Below are positions 49,201-59,850 of a DNA stretch of 64,000 nucleotides, in pieces (position 1 is the stretch's first letter; each line of letters starts with the position of its first letter). The stretch is from Coprinus comatus (Eukaryota; Basidiomycota; Agaricomycetes; Agaricales; Agaricaceae): positions 186,001 through 250,000 of the forward strand of contig JAWPGT010000011.1 of assembly GCA_034638255.1 (NCBI GenBank), given 5' to 3'. A program made the position numbers and the translations under genes. The notes beneath the pieces are model-generated. The model worked only from the letters and a program-made list of their open reading frames with translations, had not been told where the DNA came from and searched no databases.

Positions 49201-49773
49201 AAAGGTTGGACCGGTTGAAGAATTCCAAGGACAAGTAAGGATTTGCACTCGCGGTTTACAAAATTTAATTCAAATCTGATCGTTAACGTAGGAACGAAGT
49301 ATTATTATCATCTCCACTGTGAGAAGTAGTAGAGAGTATGTCGCGTATGATATTCGGCATACTCTGGGATTTGTTGCCAGCCCGAGACGTTTCAATGGTG
49401 AGTTCCACAGTAACATCGCATACACTCTAGGAGGTCTAATATTGGTACTCTAGTTGCCGTTACGAGAGCTCGAGCTCTTCTGATTATCATAGGTGACCCG
49501 GAAGTTCTTGGGATCGATCCTCTCTGGCGTTCTTTCCTCAACTATATTCATAACAATGGTGGATGGAAGGGACCTGATATTCCATGGGATCCATCAGCAA
49601 CCGTGGATGAAACGGTGAATTACGCTGCTGGGATTCGAGAATCTGCTACTCTGGACATGAATGAGTTCACCCGTAGAATGGAGAACATGACGTTAGGAGA
49701 AATGGAAGGAGAGGATCTGGATGCTGGGGTGGATTCTTCATCTCAGAGATTCTTGCATGCTGGTAAAAGTTGA
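46211..49773 (+). CDS. MOV10/SDE3-type RNA helicase with four zinc fingers, copy B2
   Basis: Start ATG 46211 ([10 protein letters not shown]), just before the CCCH finger ([19 protein letters not shown]). Then three C2H2 fingers (CDIC, CSPC, CSSC), [57 protein letters not shown], and the core: [80 protein letters not shown]. All joints checked are in frame. N-terminal ~600 residues are clearly diverged from B1 (roughly three quarters identical in the aligned stalk), yet from Walker A onward the two are almost identical. The end differs: after DAGVD the ancestral KPWRDxE is replaced by [12 protein letters not shown] from adjoining sequence. The ATPase core is complete, so activity is plausible. 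Confidence 0.9.
48148..49734. repeat. near-identical inverted arm shared with 15426-17007
   Basis: Starts within the Walker A codons (ACTGGAAAGAC) and ends at GATGCTGGGGTGGAT. Differences are scattered single bases, such as CTTCGACTTCGG here against CTTCGTCTTCGG, and Pro for Ala in GIGMP. Introns are as similar as exons. Confidence 0.9.
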
Positions 49774-51268
49774 GACTTAGGTTGAGTAACAGTTATATTG
49801 ATGAAAAAGAGAACTAACATTGACCAATAGGGAACTGGTTGTGTCGGTGCATAGAACTTGGAATGCCTGTTGTACTTACATGGAAAAGGTCAAAAATTCT
49901 CACGCTAAGGTCATTCTGTTTTTGAAGGCGCAGGACGTCAACGTGTATCCCACCTTGTTCTTTGGAGAGTTGCAGGGCTGTCCTCATAGCACAGAGGCTG
50001 AAGTCGTCAAGCTAGCTTGCTCCCCTTTCGGTTTCGAACTCCTGCCAGGGGGGCGATGGCTGCTCATTCTAGGCAAAAATGCGCGGTTATTTGTTCATGA
50101 TCTTGATTCAGACTCGAAAGTAGGGCAACTCCTCATTGACCCAGAATCTCATGATCCCGCCGAGAATATCTGAGATCGCCTCGAAGAGTTTGGAATCTGG
50201 ATTGATAGCAAACAATCAAGATTGTCATTCCGGGTGGTGTTTTGGAGAAGCTCACCAAGTGGATCTCGTGATTATAAGTCATTATTTGTTTTGAGTGTTG
50301 AACGTTATACTTATTCCTTAATATCATTTAGTACAAACGTGTACACACATATGTATATACCAGGTTGATCTTATAGGACACGGAAAGGATGCGACACTGA
50401 GCGCAAGGAATATTTTGGTCTTACGGAATCGCTTCCTTGGTGGAGCAGCTACAGTAGCTTTGGATGCACAACATTTAGTAATCTTATGGGTAACCGAGAC
50501 CGATCTTGAGTTGGCCACTTTAAGATATATGGAGAAGGAAGCCAATGCTTGGGATATTGCAACACGGCGCGTTTGTCTGGAAGGGGCCAGCGGTATACCA
50601 AATGTACGACAATCTTTCATCCTCCTTTCTTTCTTAGACTTACTCAATACTCGCCAGACCATACATACCACTCCGGAAAAGTTGATTCTCCTGGCCAATT
50701 GGGATGGTGTAATATCATACTCAATGGACGGAATGGAAGGTAGTAACATAAATGTCATGGTTCCCCTTCATAACGTGCCACTACCCTACACTACACACTC
50801 TGGTTTCTTTTTATTTCAAAACATTACCTGGATTGTGACAGGTTAGGACGATAAGCTATGGCTTACTCGCATCCCGATTGCTGAAGGCGACTCTGCTGTT
50901 ACGACTGAACTTGGTCCTCATACTCTAAACAACTTTTGGCGCCCCCGCGCTCTACATTAATTGACCCGGGCGCGTCATTCACTTTAATGGACGATTCTGT
51001 AATTAGTGCTGCACTTTACTTCTGGGATGCACATGGTCATAGGACAAAGTTTATAGGCAAATGCATATCTCTCCCTCCTCTACCACAGGGATATAGAAGG
51101 ATTCAATTAATTAGAGCGCATGCAGAAACTGGACGTATACTTCTTCACAGTAGCGGAATGTCTTTACAATGTGCCATCCTTAACATTAGTCTACAAAGTT
51201 GTTGTAACTATTATCTAATAGTATCAATGAATGGCAGATTTATTTCTTACTTTCTGGAAACAGTTTGA
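49735..51268 (+). pseudogene. 5'-truncated F-box/propeller-type gene fused behind helicase B2
   Basis: From the breakpoint at 49735 the sequence changes to a different gene. One exon after an AG at 49830 gives ELVVSVHRTWNACC, KVILFLKAQDVNVYPTLFFG and GGRWLLILGKNARLFVHDLD. A later block from 50415 gives FLGGAATVALDAQHLVILWV and AWDIATRRVCLEG, and the last runs to 51268. The style (WLLILG.., ..VWDI.. repeated) is that of the beta-propeller half of large basidiomycete F-box families. I see no F-box or start upstream, because helicase B2 occupies that place. The reading frame across 49735 is not that of the helicase. Family assignment is moderate; truncation is clear. Confidence 0.55.
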
Positions 51269-51596
51269 AATGTTTCCCACTTTCTCAAATACAATACGTC
51301 AAGTACAGATCTTGAAAATTGATTATAAGTTTACTAGGTGTACTAAGTAAGGACAATGTCAACTTTTGATACTAAAGATTGCTTAGTTTCTGACATTTGA
51401 GAGACTAGTACATGGACAGTATGGGCTTAACACTATCAAAACGTGCATCGTCCAAATCCAAAACTCGGCTTCGGCCTGAGCTAAATTGACGACCGTGAGA
51501 TTCACCAGACGTCCTCATAAGTTTAAACCTGAGAATTTCAAGCTTCCATCCAAGGGTACCTTCTTCCTTCCCAGTCTTTTCCGTGGAGCTAAAGAA
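51269..51596. other. short intergenic region upstream of helicase B3
   Basis: Contains the B3 promoter. No other feature was recognised. Confidence 0.4.
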
Positions 51597-54500
51597 ATGC
51601 CCCTAAACTGCCCTAATATTGTGGAAACTGGGTCTTGTAACGACCCCACATGCACTCGCAATCATAACATTCAAACCTGCGATGTTTGCAATTACGTGGC
51701 ACGCAACATCAACGAGTACAACGCTCACGTTCAAAGCCGACGACACAAGCGTGCTGTAGAAGGAAGGGCTCATGGGGCATGGTATTGTCATATATGTGAA
51801 TGTGTTGTGGAAGCAAGTGTATGGGATCAACATAAAGTAGGGCGCAATCATCAAAGACAAGCAACGCAAAAGTCATTGGATCCCGACATTGAACCAGATA
51901 TTGTTTTACCCTCTACGACCCACACCTTCTGTAATCTCTGCCGGGTTTCTATCCAAAACCATCTATGGGCTGCTCATGTCAAAGGGCGCATTCACTTACG
52001 AACGGAGCGTTATGCTGCGTTCAAAACAGTCCTGGAGGAAGTAGAAGCTGATAAGAATGGGGTAACAATCCAAGGAGGGGTCGACTTTGGTATCATAGAA
52101 CCAGCGGTTGCTGCAACTGGGAAGAAGATTACTGTGAATATTGTATCCACAGCAGGTCCTCTGGCGCAGTTGCTGCTGGTGTCAATCAGGTTGAGCGCAG
52201 ACATTGGATCTCAGGCAAGGCGGACTATATCATCGTGAGCATAGATATTGATTCGGCTTAACTTTCTACTCAACGAGCCCATTAGTTTCTCTGTGGATAC
52301 CGGAGTTGAAGGCAAGAAGAAAATTACCACTCAGACACCTATTCGAGTCCCTATATCATTCACACAAACCTACATTGGACGGTACCAAGACAGAATCGAA
52401 TTTCTGTTCGAAGACAAAAAACTCAATAAGGCTTTCATTATCTCAAGGACACTGAGTGCCATAGTTGGCGATCCCAGTGTCCATGAGGCTCTGAAAGCAC
52501 GAGCACCGTATGTTCCTAGAGAAAGGAGGAGACGCTATCCAGAAACAAAAGTTGTAGAGGGCCCGCCTCCTTCCTCGCTCAATGCAATTCCATATACTAC
52601 CGGACTCCCTCATGCAAATATCCCCAAACATTTGCTTGATGCATTAGCAATATCCTCTTTCGCTACTAAAGAGAATTTGCTTTCTATTCAACGTGGCTTT
52701 TTACCTTCTCGTCTTGACTCTGAGACACATGGGAGGCAATTTAAAACATTGATCTGGATTGAGGAGCATAAAATGGAGTATGTCTTCGCTATACCTGAGA
52801 TTATTCCCTCCAAATTTATTATGTAACAGGAATGATTTGGAACGATACGATATGCAGGGGGAAACTCTAGCTCGCCACAATCAGTATTATTAGTAAGTCT
52901 TATATCATCAGAAGTTTGCGTTCCAAATGCTCAATGGGAACCATAGTCTGAACGTTCCTGGACTTGCTGAAAAGCGACCTAGTGTTTTGATTGGTGAGAT
53001 AAGTTTCCATACAATTGGTACTTTAAGCTTATTCAGCACACAGGTGACCGCATTCTTGTCAGGAAAGAAGGTGACCAGGAAGGCCATTGGCATGCCGGAC
53101 ATGTCCACGTTGTGCGTCGAGAAGAGGTTGGACTTGTTTTTCACCAATCTTTTAGGAATTGGTCCGCAGACCAAAAATATCAGGTTCGATTCAAGCTCAC
53201 CCGTATACCACTGCGTCGTCACACCAAGCTTTGGATACCATATTTACCGAAACGAGGATATTGTTCCCTAATTCCTCCCATTTGGCAAATGTTCCTGTTA
53301 CCCGACCACGCTTTAGATTACTCAACTCCTTGATTTCCACCAACGCATCGCAACTTAACGCAGTTGGATCCATTCTGTCAGCCCCATCTGGGACTTTACC
53401 TTTCATAGTCTTTGGGCCGTGAGTTCTCTTTGTGAGAAAAGTCATTCGGCATTATCCCTGATTCTCTCTCTCTTTCTCTCCCATAGACCAGGAACCGGTA
53501 AAACAATTACCATTGTTGAAGCCATTATGCAGCTTGTGAAGAAGAATGCAGACATACGGATCTTGGCTTGTGCTCCCTCTAACTCGGCGGCTGACTTGAT
53601 AGCATCCCGACTGCGTGTGCACCTTGGAACGGATGAGCTCTTCAGATTATATGCACCTTCACGCGACGAGAAGCAGGTTCCAGACTCACTTCGTCCGTAT
53701 AGTTACTATCGTGAAAATGGTGGTCCTCGACCGTGTTTCTCCGTTCCACCCATGGCAATTATGAAACGTTATCGAGTAATTGTTTCAACTTTAATATCTG
53801 CTGCAGTTGTTTCTGGAATTGGAATGCCTAGGGGGCATTTCAGTCACATTTTTATTGATGAAGCAGGACAAGCAACAGAGGCCGAAGCTTTTGTATCAAT
53901 CAAGATGATGGCGGATTCGGATACAAATGTGGTGCTGTCTGGGGATCCAAAGCAATTGGGACCAATCATTCGGTCGGATATTGCAGTGAAGTTAGGCCTG
54001 GAGTTAAGTTACATGGAACGTCTTATGGAACGGCCGTGCTACAACCTTGAGGAAAGTCACGACGGAAGAAGGTAAGTCTGTAGAAAGAATCCGCTTCGTT
54101 CATATGGCTCATATATATAATCCTGATTTATAGTATCGTAAAGCTTGTCAAGAATTTCCGTTCACACAACGCCATACTCAAATACCCGAATGAGAAGTTT
54201 TACAATGGGGATCTTGAGCAATGTGGTGACAAGAAGGTCATAAATGCGTACCTGAACTCCAAATACCTTCCAAATAAGAAGTTCCCAGTGGTTTTCCACT
54301 CTGTTTCTGGCAAAGATGAACAAGAAGCATCATCCCCCTCATTCTTCAACATTGACGAAGCAACACAAGTAAAGTTATATGTCCAACAGCTAAAAGCTGA
54401 TCGTGTAAATAGAACTGGTTAGTTCGGTATTACTACTAGCTTCTCCTTTTCAAAACTAATATTCGCACCCTTAGCCGACCAAGACATTGGTATCATTACT

Positions 54501-55120
54501 CCTTATCATGCACAGTGCCTCAAGATACGTGCGGTCTTGCGCGGAGTTGCTGATGAAGTCAAGGTTGGCTCTGTTGAAGAATTCCAGGGACAGGTAAGCA
54601 CTCCAATTCTATGGATTTCAACGGAACTCAACGTCTACTTCTAATCTAATCTAGGAACGAAGCGTAATAATTATATCAACAGTGCGAAGCACTAAGGAAT
54701 TCATATCTTATGATATCCGACACACGTTGGGCTTCGTAGCGAGTCCACGACGTTTTAATGGTGAGTCAGCCTAGCCCGAGCTAAATTGCTTCTCTGACTC
54801 GGCGTGCTTTTACCTCAGTGTCCGTTACTCGGGCAAAATCATTGCTCATTGTTGTCGGTGATCCCGAGGTTCTGGGATTAGATCCTCTGTGGAGGTCATT
54901 CCTTAATTATGTTTATAATAATGGTGGTTGGACAGGATTAGATATTCCATGGGACCCTTCTCAAATTGTGGATGATGGAACAGACTATACCTTCAATGCC
55001 GTTGCCGCAGGAATTATGAATATGGATGATTTTGCTCGAAGGATGGAACAGCTGACAATGAATGAAGTTGAGCAGGATATTGACGCTGGTGTTGATAAGC
55101 CTTGGAGAGATGTTGAATAG
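51597..55120 (+). CDS. MOV10/SDE3-type RNA helicase with four zinc fingers, copy B3 (frameshifted)
   Basis: Start ATG 51597 ([16 protein letters not shown]) with CCCH then three C2H2 fingers (CDVC, CHIC, CNLC). Then [57 protein letters not shown], and the core: [84 protein letters not shown]; it ends [10 protein letters not shown]. In the stalk region the frame breaks at about 53220: RIPLRRH is followed, one base out of frame, by [15 protein letters not shown], where B1/B2 read [11 protein letters not shown]. One missing base explains it. Elsewhere frames and splice sites are good. Either a recent pseudogene or an assembly error. Confidence 0.85.
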
Positions 55121-55382
55121 TCCTGAGTGTGAAGGTTATTGGTATGAATGGAAAGTGCGAATCTATCCCTCTATATGTTACCAAAATATAAAAAAGTTTG
55201 ATCTTTCGAGGCCTTTCCAGTTCCTCCATAACACAATGAATATTAAGCCCAAATTATGTACATCCTCATCATACTCGTGACCAACAGAAGCATGAAGCAA
55301 GTTCAATGCCTATATATACGATACCACACTACACGATAACTCTCACCCTAACCAGTCCCACGATTCACGAGCCCATCTTTCA

Positions 55383-55916
55383 ATGCAAAAGAATTGCCCC
55401 ACCATTCTCAAAACGGGTTCTTGTAACGAGGAGAATTGTCCTCACAACCACACCATTCTTTCCTGTGATCCCTGTGCATATGTGGCTCAGAACGTCAACG
55501 AATACAGCTTTCACTTCCAGAGTCGGAAACATAAACGGATGGTGGAGGGAACAGATCTCAACCAATTATTGCATTGTCGGGTCTGCGATTGTACTGTCAA
55601 TCGTTTGATCTGGGAATCTCATAGAGAAGGGCAAAGACATATGAAACAAGCGCGTAACAAGGGGATGGATCTGGACATGGAGCCCACAGTTGTGATTCCT
55701 GCAGGAACAAAGTTGTGCACTCATTGCCAAAAGCCGGTTTTTGAATTATTTTGGAATGAACATATAGGGAGTCGTGAGCATTTGCAGAGGGAGGAATATT
55801 TTACTTTCAAAAATGCGAATAGTCGAACCGCCGCAGAAATCACGAGTAGCTCGCAGATTGAAGGTGGTGAAGAATCGCTCGAGACACAACTACCCACTCC
55901 TGCTGCACAACAATAG
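55383..55916 (+). CDS. finger-only paralogue of the B helicases, copy B4
   Basis: A single-exon ORF of 177 residues. Residues 1-140 align with the N-terminus of B3: CCCH (CPTILKTGSCNEENCPHNH) and three C2H2 fingers (CDPC...HFQSRKH, CRVC...HREGQRH, CTHC...HIGSREH), up to REEYFTFKN. Similarity stops there and a short Ser/Glu/Thr-rich tail (TAAEITSSSQIEGGEESLE) leads to the stop. No helicase motif follows before the next gene. It may be a dead 5' fragment, or a small finger protein able to compete with the helicases for RNA. It begins 262 bp after B3 and in the same orientation, consistent with tandem duplication. Confidence 0.75.
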   Translation: MQKNCPTILKTGSCNEENCPHNHTILSCDPCAYVAQNVNEYSFHFQSRKHKRMVEGTDLNQLLHCRVCDCTVNRLIWESHREGQRHMKQARNKGMDLDMEPTVVIPAGTKLCTHCQKPVFELFWNEHIGSREHLQREEYFTFKNANSRTAAEITSSSQIEGGEESLETQLPTPAAQQ

Positions 55917-56293
55917 CTGTATACTTGAATGAAGAAATTGAGGTGAGTAAATTTAAGACTTATTTGTCGCAGATCTCATTGATTTTTTCTTTCTTTCTTT
56001 CAGTGGAAGTGGTAATGAAAATGAAAACAATGTTATTGTATGATGTATCGAGTGGCTATTCAAGGTCATATTGATTATTTGCCAAGTTGTAAATCTATTG
56101 AAGGATCTATGTAAATGCGGTTCCACCACAATCAGTACAAGCATGGAGATTGTAAGGATACAGACTCTTACACCCGAATCCCAATCGATATCTAAGGCAT
56201 TAATTCGATATCATTGAACCACAGGAACCACGTGACCGGAAGAAGTTGATCCGAGTGACGGGTCCTGCTACACCCCAATCCCTTACCCCTCCA
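55917..56293. other. intergenic, no gene recognised
   Basis: Between B4 and the F-box gene. If B4 is a cut-down helicase, its lost part should have been here; no helicase motif remains. Confidence 0.45.
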
Positions 56294-57535
56294 ATGTCAT
56301 CATCCATCGAAAATCTACCAGTAGAGATCACCGAAGAAATCTTTCGGGAGCTAAGCTATAACTTTCATAGTCTCCTTTCACTTGGATTAACATGCCACAC
56401 TCTTCTTGCACGCACGAGGCGTTATGCCTTTCCGACGATTGCACTTCATGACCAGAATTTCGAGGATTTCATGGGACTGACTTACGAGACACAATGGAAC
56501 AGCATCTTACCCTACATCCGAAACTTGACACTTGGAACTAAAATGTTCTCGTTGTCCAAACACTCCTTTCGTTCACCCACACAACAGAACCGCGACCTTT
56601 CTCAATGGGCATCCCAATTTCAGAGCTTGCAGTCACTACATCTATGTGGACCAAGGTGGTCAGAACTGCCTCAATATCTCAAAGATGCACTATTGAATAT
56701 AGATGTTGTTCATTTGGACGTATGTATCGATTCGATCGCTTTGAAAATAGAAGACTTTACCACAACTATCGTAACTGGAGGACATTTTCAAGCGATTTCG
56801 ATTTCGATGCCTATTTGGCTACAATTCTCCATCTCCAAAGTTCCATTCGAGACGGTCGTGGTATCAGATGCTGCACCGTTTTATATGCACCATGTTCAAC
56901 TCTATGAAGCAAAACCTTTACGTGGGTTAGTTGACTGGCTGCGGACCGTCAGCCAACGACCTTTAATTATACATCTCTTCATCAACCTCCCTGAACAAGC
57001 CACAACGACATTTGCGGAGCTTACTTGTGAGTTTCTGGAGCTCATCGCTCCGGTCCATTTGCATCTCAAGCTTCCGATGACGAGTAAAGGTACGTGTTGA
57101 TTTTTTTTTTTGCATCGTTGTTCAACTTTTTTTTCTGCAGAAATCATGACTTTTCCATCAATTTCTCTTTCCAAATTAGAAACTCTCCAGTTCTCTGCCA
57201 TCTACAACGAGGCTCACCACTCCGAAAATTCTAACCCTCGAGGGTTAGGTGATACAGCTGTCATTTGCGCAACTCTCAAACAAATCATACCCTTCCAACA
57301 TCAAGTGCGAAGAATACAGATGGACTCTATTTGTTCCCATCTCAATCTTACATGGGGTGACATACCAGAAATCATCGAAACCTCGTTTCCCAGTCTCAAA
57401 GAATTAGTGCTCACTGTACGGAGTGGAGCTTTGACAAATGAAAATTTGGATACATGGTTGAACATCAGCCCATTTTCCAATTTACGTTCCAGAGGTGTTT
57501 GCTTGGAAATGGTTACCAGGACCGGTGGGGATTAA
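56294..57535 (+). CDS. F-box protein with leucine-rich C-terminal region
   Basis: The start ATG 56294 leads straight into an F-box (ENLPVEITEEIFRELSYNFH, then SLLSLGLTCHTLLARTRRYAF). Leucine-rich segments follow (YIRNLTLGTKM, QSLQSLHLCGPRW, NIDVVHLDVCIDS, APVHLHLKLP). An intron near 57091-57140 joins to EIMTFPSISLSKLETLQFSA and the last exon ends TRTGGD. About 400 residues. F-box proteins link substrates to SCF ubiquitin ligases; basidiomycetes have hundreds, most uncharacterised. No damage seen. Confidence 0.75.
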
Positions 57536-57930
57536 GGAGATTGTAATCTCTTTCTGGGGGAAAAAGTCGCGTTTGGTCCTATAATTTTGAGCAAGTATTT
57601 GGATAGCATCTTCTAAACTTCAACTGCGAATGTAGCTTGTTCAGGATTAGAATTTAAAAAGCGGATTACTAAACTCATTCCTGTTAAATAGAATAAGCGC
57701 GTTACATTTATTGGTATTGCGCCCAACCCCAAAAATACAAAGGGGTTGAATGGATACAAACCACCAGGTTGAACTTCGACCGAAATATTACATGTGGATG
57801 GTTGTTTTTTTACTCGTTTGTCCTACCTTTCAAGTACCAGGTGTATATTGAGTATCACAATAATCAGCATACCAATTTCAGTATACTGTACCTCATGTAT
57901 AACAATATGCATCATTAGATCAAGAACACC
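57536..57930. other. intergenic, no gene recognised
   Basis: 3' flank of the F-box gene leading to the inverted repeat. No motif seen. Confidence 0.4.
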
Positions 57931-58525
57931 TCATCGTACCGGGGACTGGCACAATAGTTTATGTGGTTATGTTTGTCTATCACATTGTGTCCAACTTTTT
58001 TGTTCCCATCATGTCGAAATCACAAATCAATGTTGCCATCTGTTGCCATCATATGTTGGCCTATGTCAGCAAACAAAGGCGGCGCACATTCCGCCGTGGT
58101 ACTTCAAGTAGTTACAGGAGTCGAGCATTGAGCCTAACACCAGCTCGAATGACTATGCGAAAACGGCCTTCCGATTGTTCAAATATAAGGCTTTGAGTGT
58201 AGATTTCACACTGTCTTCATTAGGGGGAAGAACTGGTGTTCGAGAGAAGGTCTCAGAAAAGCTGTGTTCAGAGATCATGATGATGATGGAGGAATCAGAA
58301 AGTTAAGTAGTTCGGACACTAGATGGTAGATATAATGGCGGTATTTCGAGGGTATTCACAGTCAGGATAAGCAAATTAAACATTCCATAAATAAGAATAA
58401 CTGGAATGTGCCAGGCTCCAGTACCTTGGGTTGTGATTTCGACATGATGGGAACAAAAAAGTTGGACACAATGTGATAGACAAACATAACCACATAAACT
58501 ATTGTGCCAGTCCCCGGTACGATGA
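57931..58525. repeat. perfect 95-bp inverted repeat with 405-bp spacer
   Basis: 57931-58025 and the reverse complement of 58431-58525 are identical, starting TCATCGTACCGGGGACTGGC and ending GTCGAAATCACAA. The 405-bp spacer has no gene I recognise. A partial third copy (TCATCGTAGCGGGGACTGG) lies at 58571, at the edge of the kinase pseudogene. It resembles a fold-back or MITE-like element, or a local inverted duplication. Confidence 0.85.
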
Positions 58526-58569
58526 ATAGTTGAACAAGTTTCGGTAAAACTTCGGGTCAACGATTATTA

Positions 58570-59387
58570 ATCATCGTAGCGGGGACTGGGAAGGAGTCTG
58601 AAGAACACCAAGATCATTAGGAAAAGGGAAACGATTCTGAGCCAATTCGAGAAGGGTTATATCCGTTGACCATACATCAGATGTTCCAGTATACACCATG
58701 CCCGAAATTCGTTCTGGCTACCAGTATAACTAGTTTGAAAGATAAACGGAGCAGTCCGGGTTTAGACATATACCAACCGCCATATACATAAGAATTTCCG
58801 CTTTAGAAATGTGAGTGGCAACGAATTCTCTGGAACCTGCGGGATCGAAATCAGTGAGTTTGACTTGACCATCGATGGTGAGAAGGATATTGGAAGGTTT
58901 GATATTTCCGTGAATTATCTGTTTTGAATTCAGATAGACAGGGCCTTATAGATAGAATCTAAAGGCAAACAGTTATTCGCTAATGTGTAAAATCAAAAAA
59001 GACTGCATGTACTCATCATGGTCCCTTTGAGCCAATCTACAAACAATCTTTTCCGAAATCACTGTTCCATCATCTCTAATCCGTTTCCTAACAGTCTCTA
59101 AGCTACCTCCTTCACAGTACTCCATCACAATCCTGATTCCGGTATAAGTTCGAGTTGGTGTCAGGACAGATGTATTATAGATAGAAGCGAACAATGTTCT
59201 TATGTTGCGGAATTTCAATGGTAGTCTTGGCTTTATGCAAGAGCTTAATGGACACTTCTAAAATAGTAATTTTGATTATTTTCCTTGCCATGATGTGTCC
59301 CGATAGCTTTTCCTTGATTTTGTGAGCCATACCAATGGTACTGTAACCTTCGCCGAGGAGTTGTAGTTCCTCAACTTTATCATACAT
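58570..59387 (-). pseudogene. MAP kinase kinase-like pseudogene
   Basis: Ordered kinase segments on the minus strand: ELQLLGEGYSTIGMAHKI (Gly-rich loop), HIMARKII (VAIK Lys kept), [66 protein letters not shown] after an intron, [20 protein letters not shown]. This is the STE7/Pbs2-like MAPKK pattern. The catalytic HRD reads HGN, DFG reads DFD, the frame slips by one base near 59172 (between NIVRFY and YNTSVL), and the C-terminal part after FPNDL is replaced by text ending at the inverted repeat. Loss of both catalytic Asp motifs plus a frameshift argues for a dead copy; a functional MAPKK is expected elsewhere in the genome. Confidence 0.8.
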
Positions 59388-59850
59388 TAGAGTATGCGTT
59401 GTTCGACTTAGGGGGTATTGGCTTGGTGATGAGAATCAGGTCAAGTTCATACTGTGTTTTAAATATATGTTCAAATTCAGCAGTAACTATGTGAATTAAC
59501 GCCTAATGGGGGAACAGTAGAACGTCGTTACAATCAGATTGATTCACGGGATTCTTCCTCTTCTGGCAATGGAGAAAGATGGATGCTGTGAACTATATGA
59601 ACTATACAGACATCCTTCGTATACGTCTTGAAAACGTTGTGAAAGAATGACATTCATTAGCCTAGACTGGTATAAAAAAAGTTTAATTTAGATAATAAAA
59701 GAGTGGGAAGACTTCTACTCCAAAAAAGGGGAGCAACACAAGAAACTTCTACTGAAATATAGAAAAAGAAACGGCTAATATGCAATATCAAAAATCGAGG
59801 AAAAAGAAAAGTCCCAAACCAAGATCACAACAGTAAATAAAAATGACGAC
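59388..59850. other. intergenic, no gene recognised
   Basis: Holds the 3' flank of the desaturase gene and the former 5' flank of the kinase pseudogene. Nothing else seen. Confidence 0.4.

Noticed and set aside
59000..59387. Functional pseudokinase instead of a pseudogene
   Set aside because: The frame slip near 59172 and the missing C-lobe end argue against a working protein, even though HGN/DFD changes alone would allow a pseudokinase.
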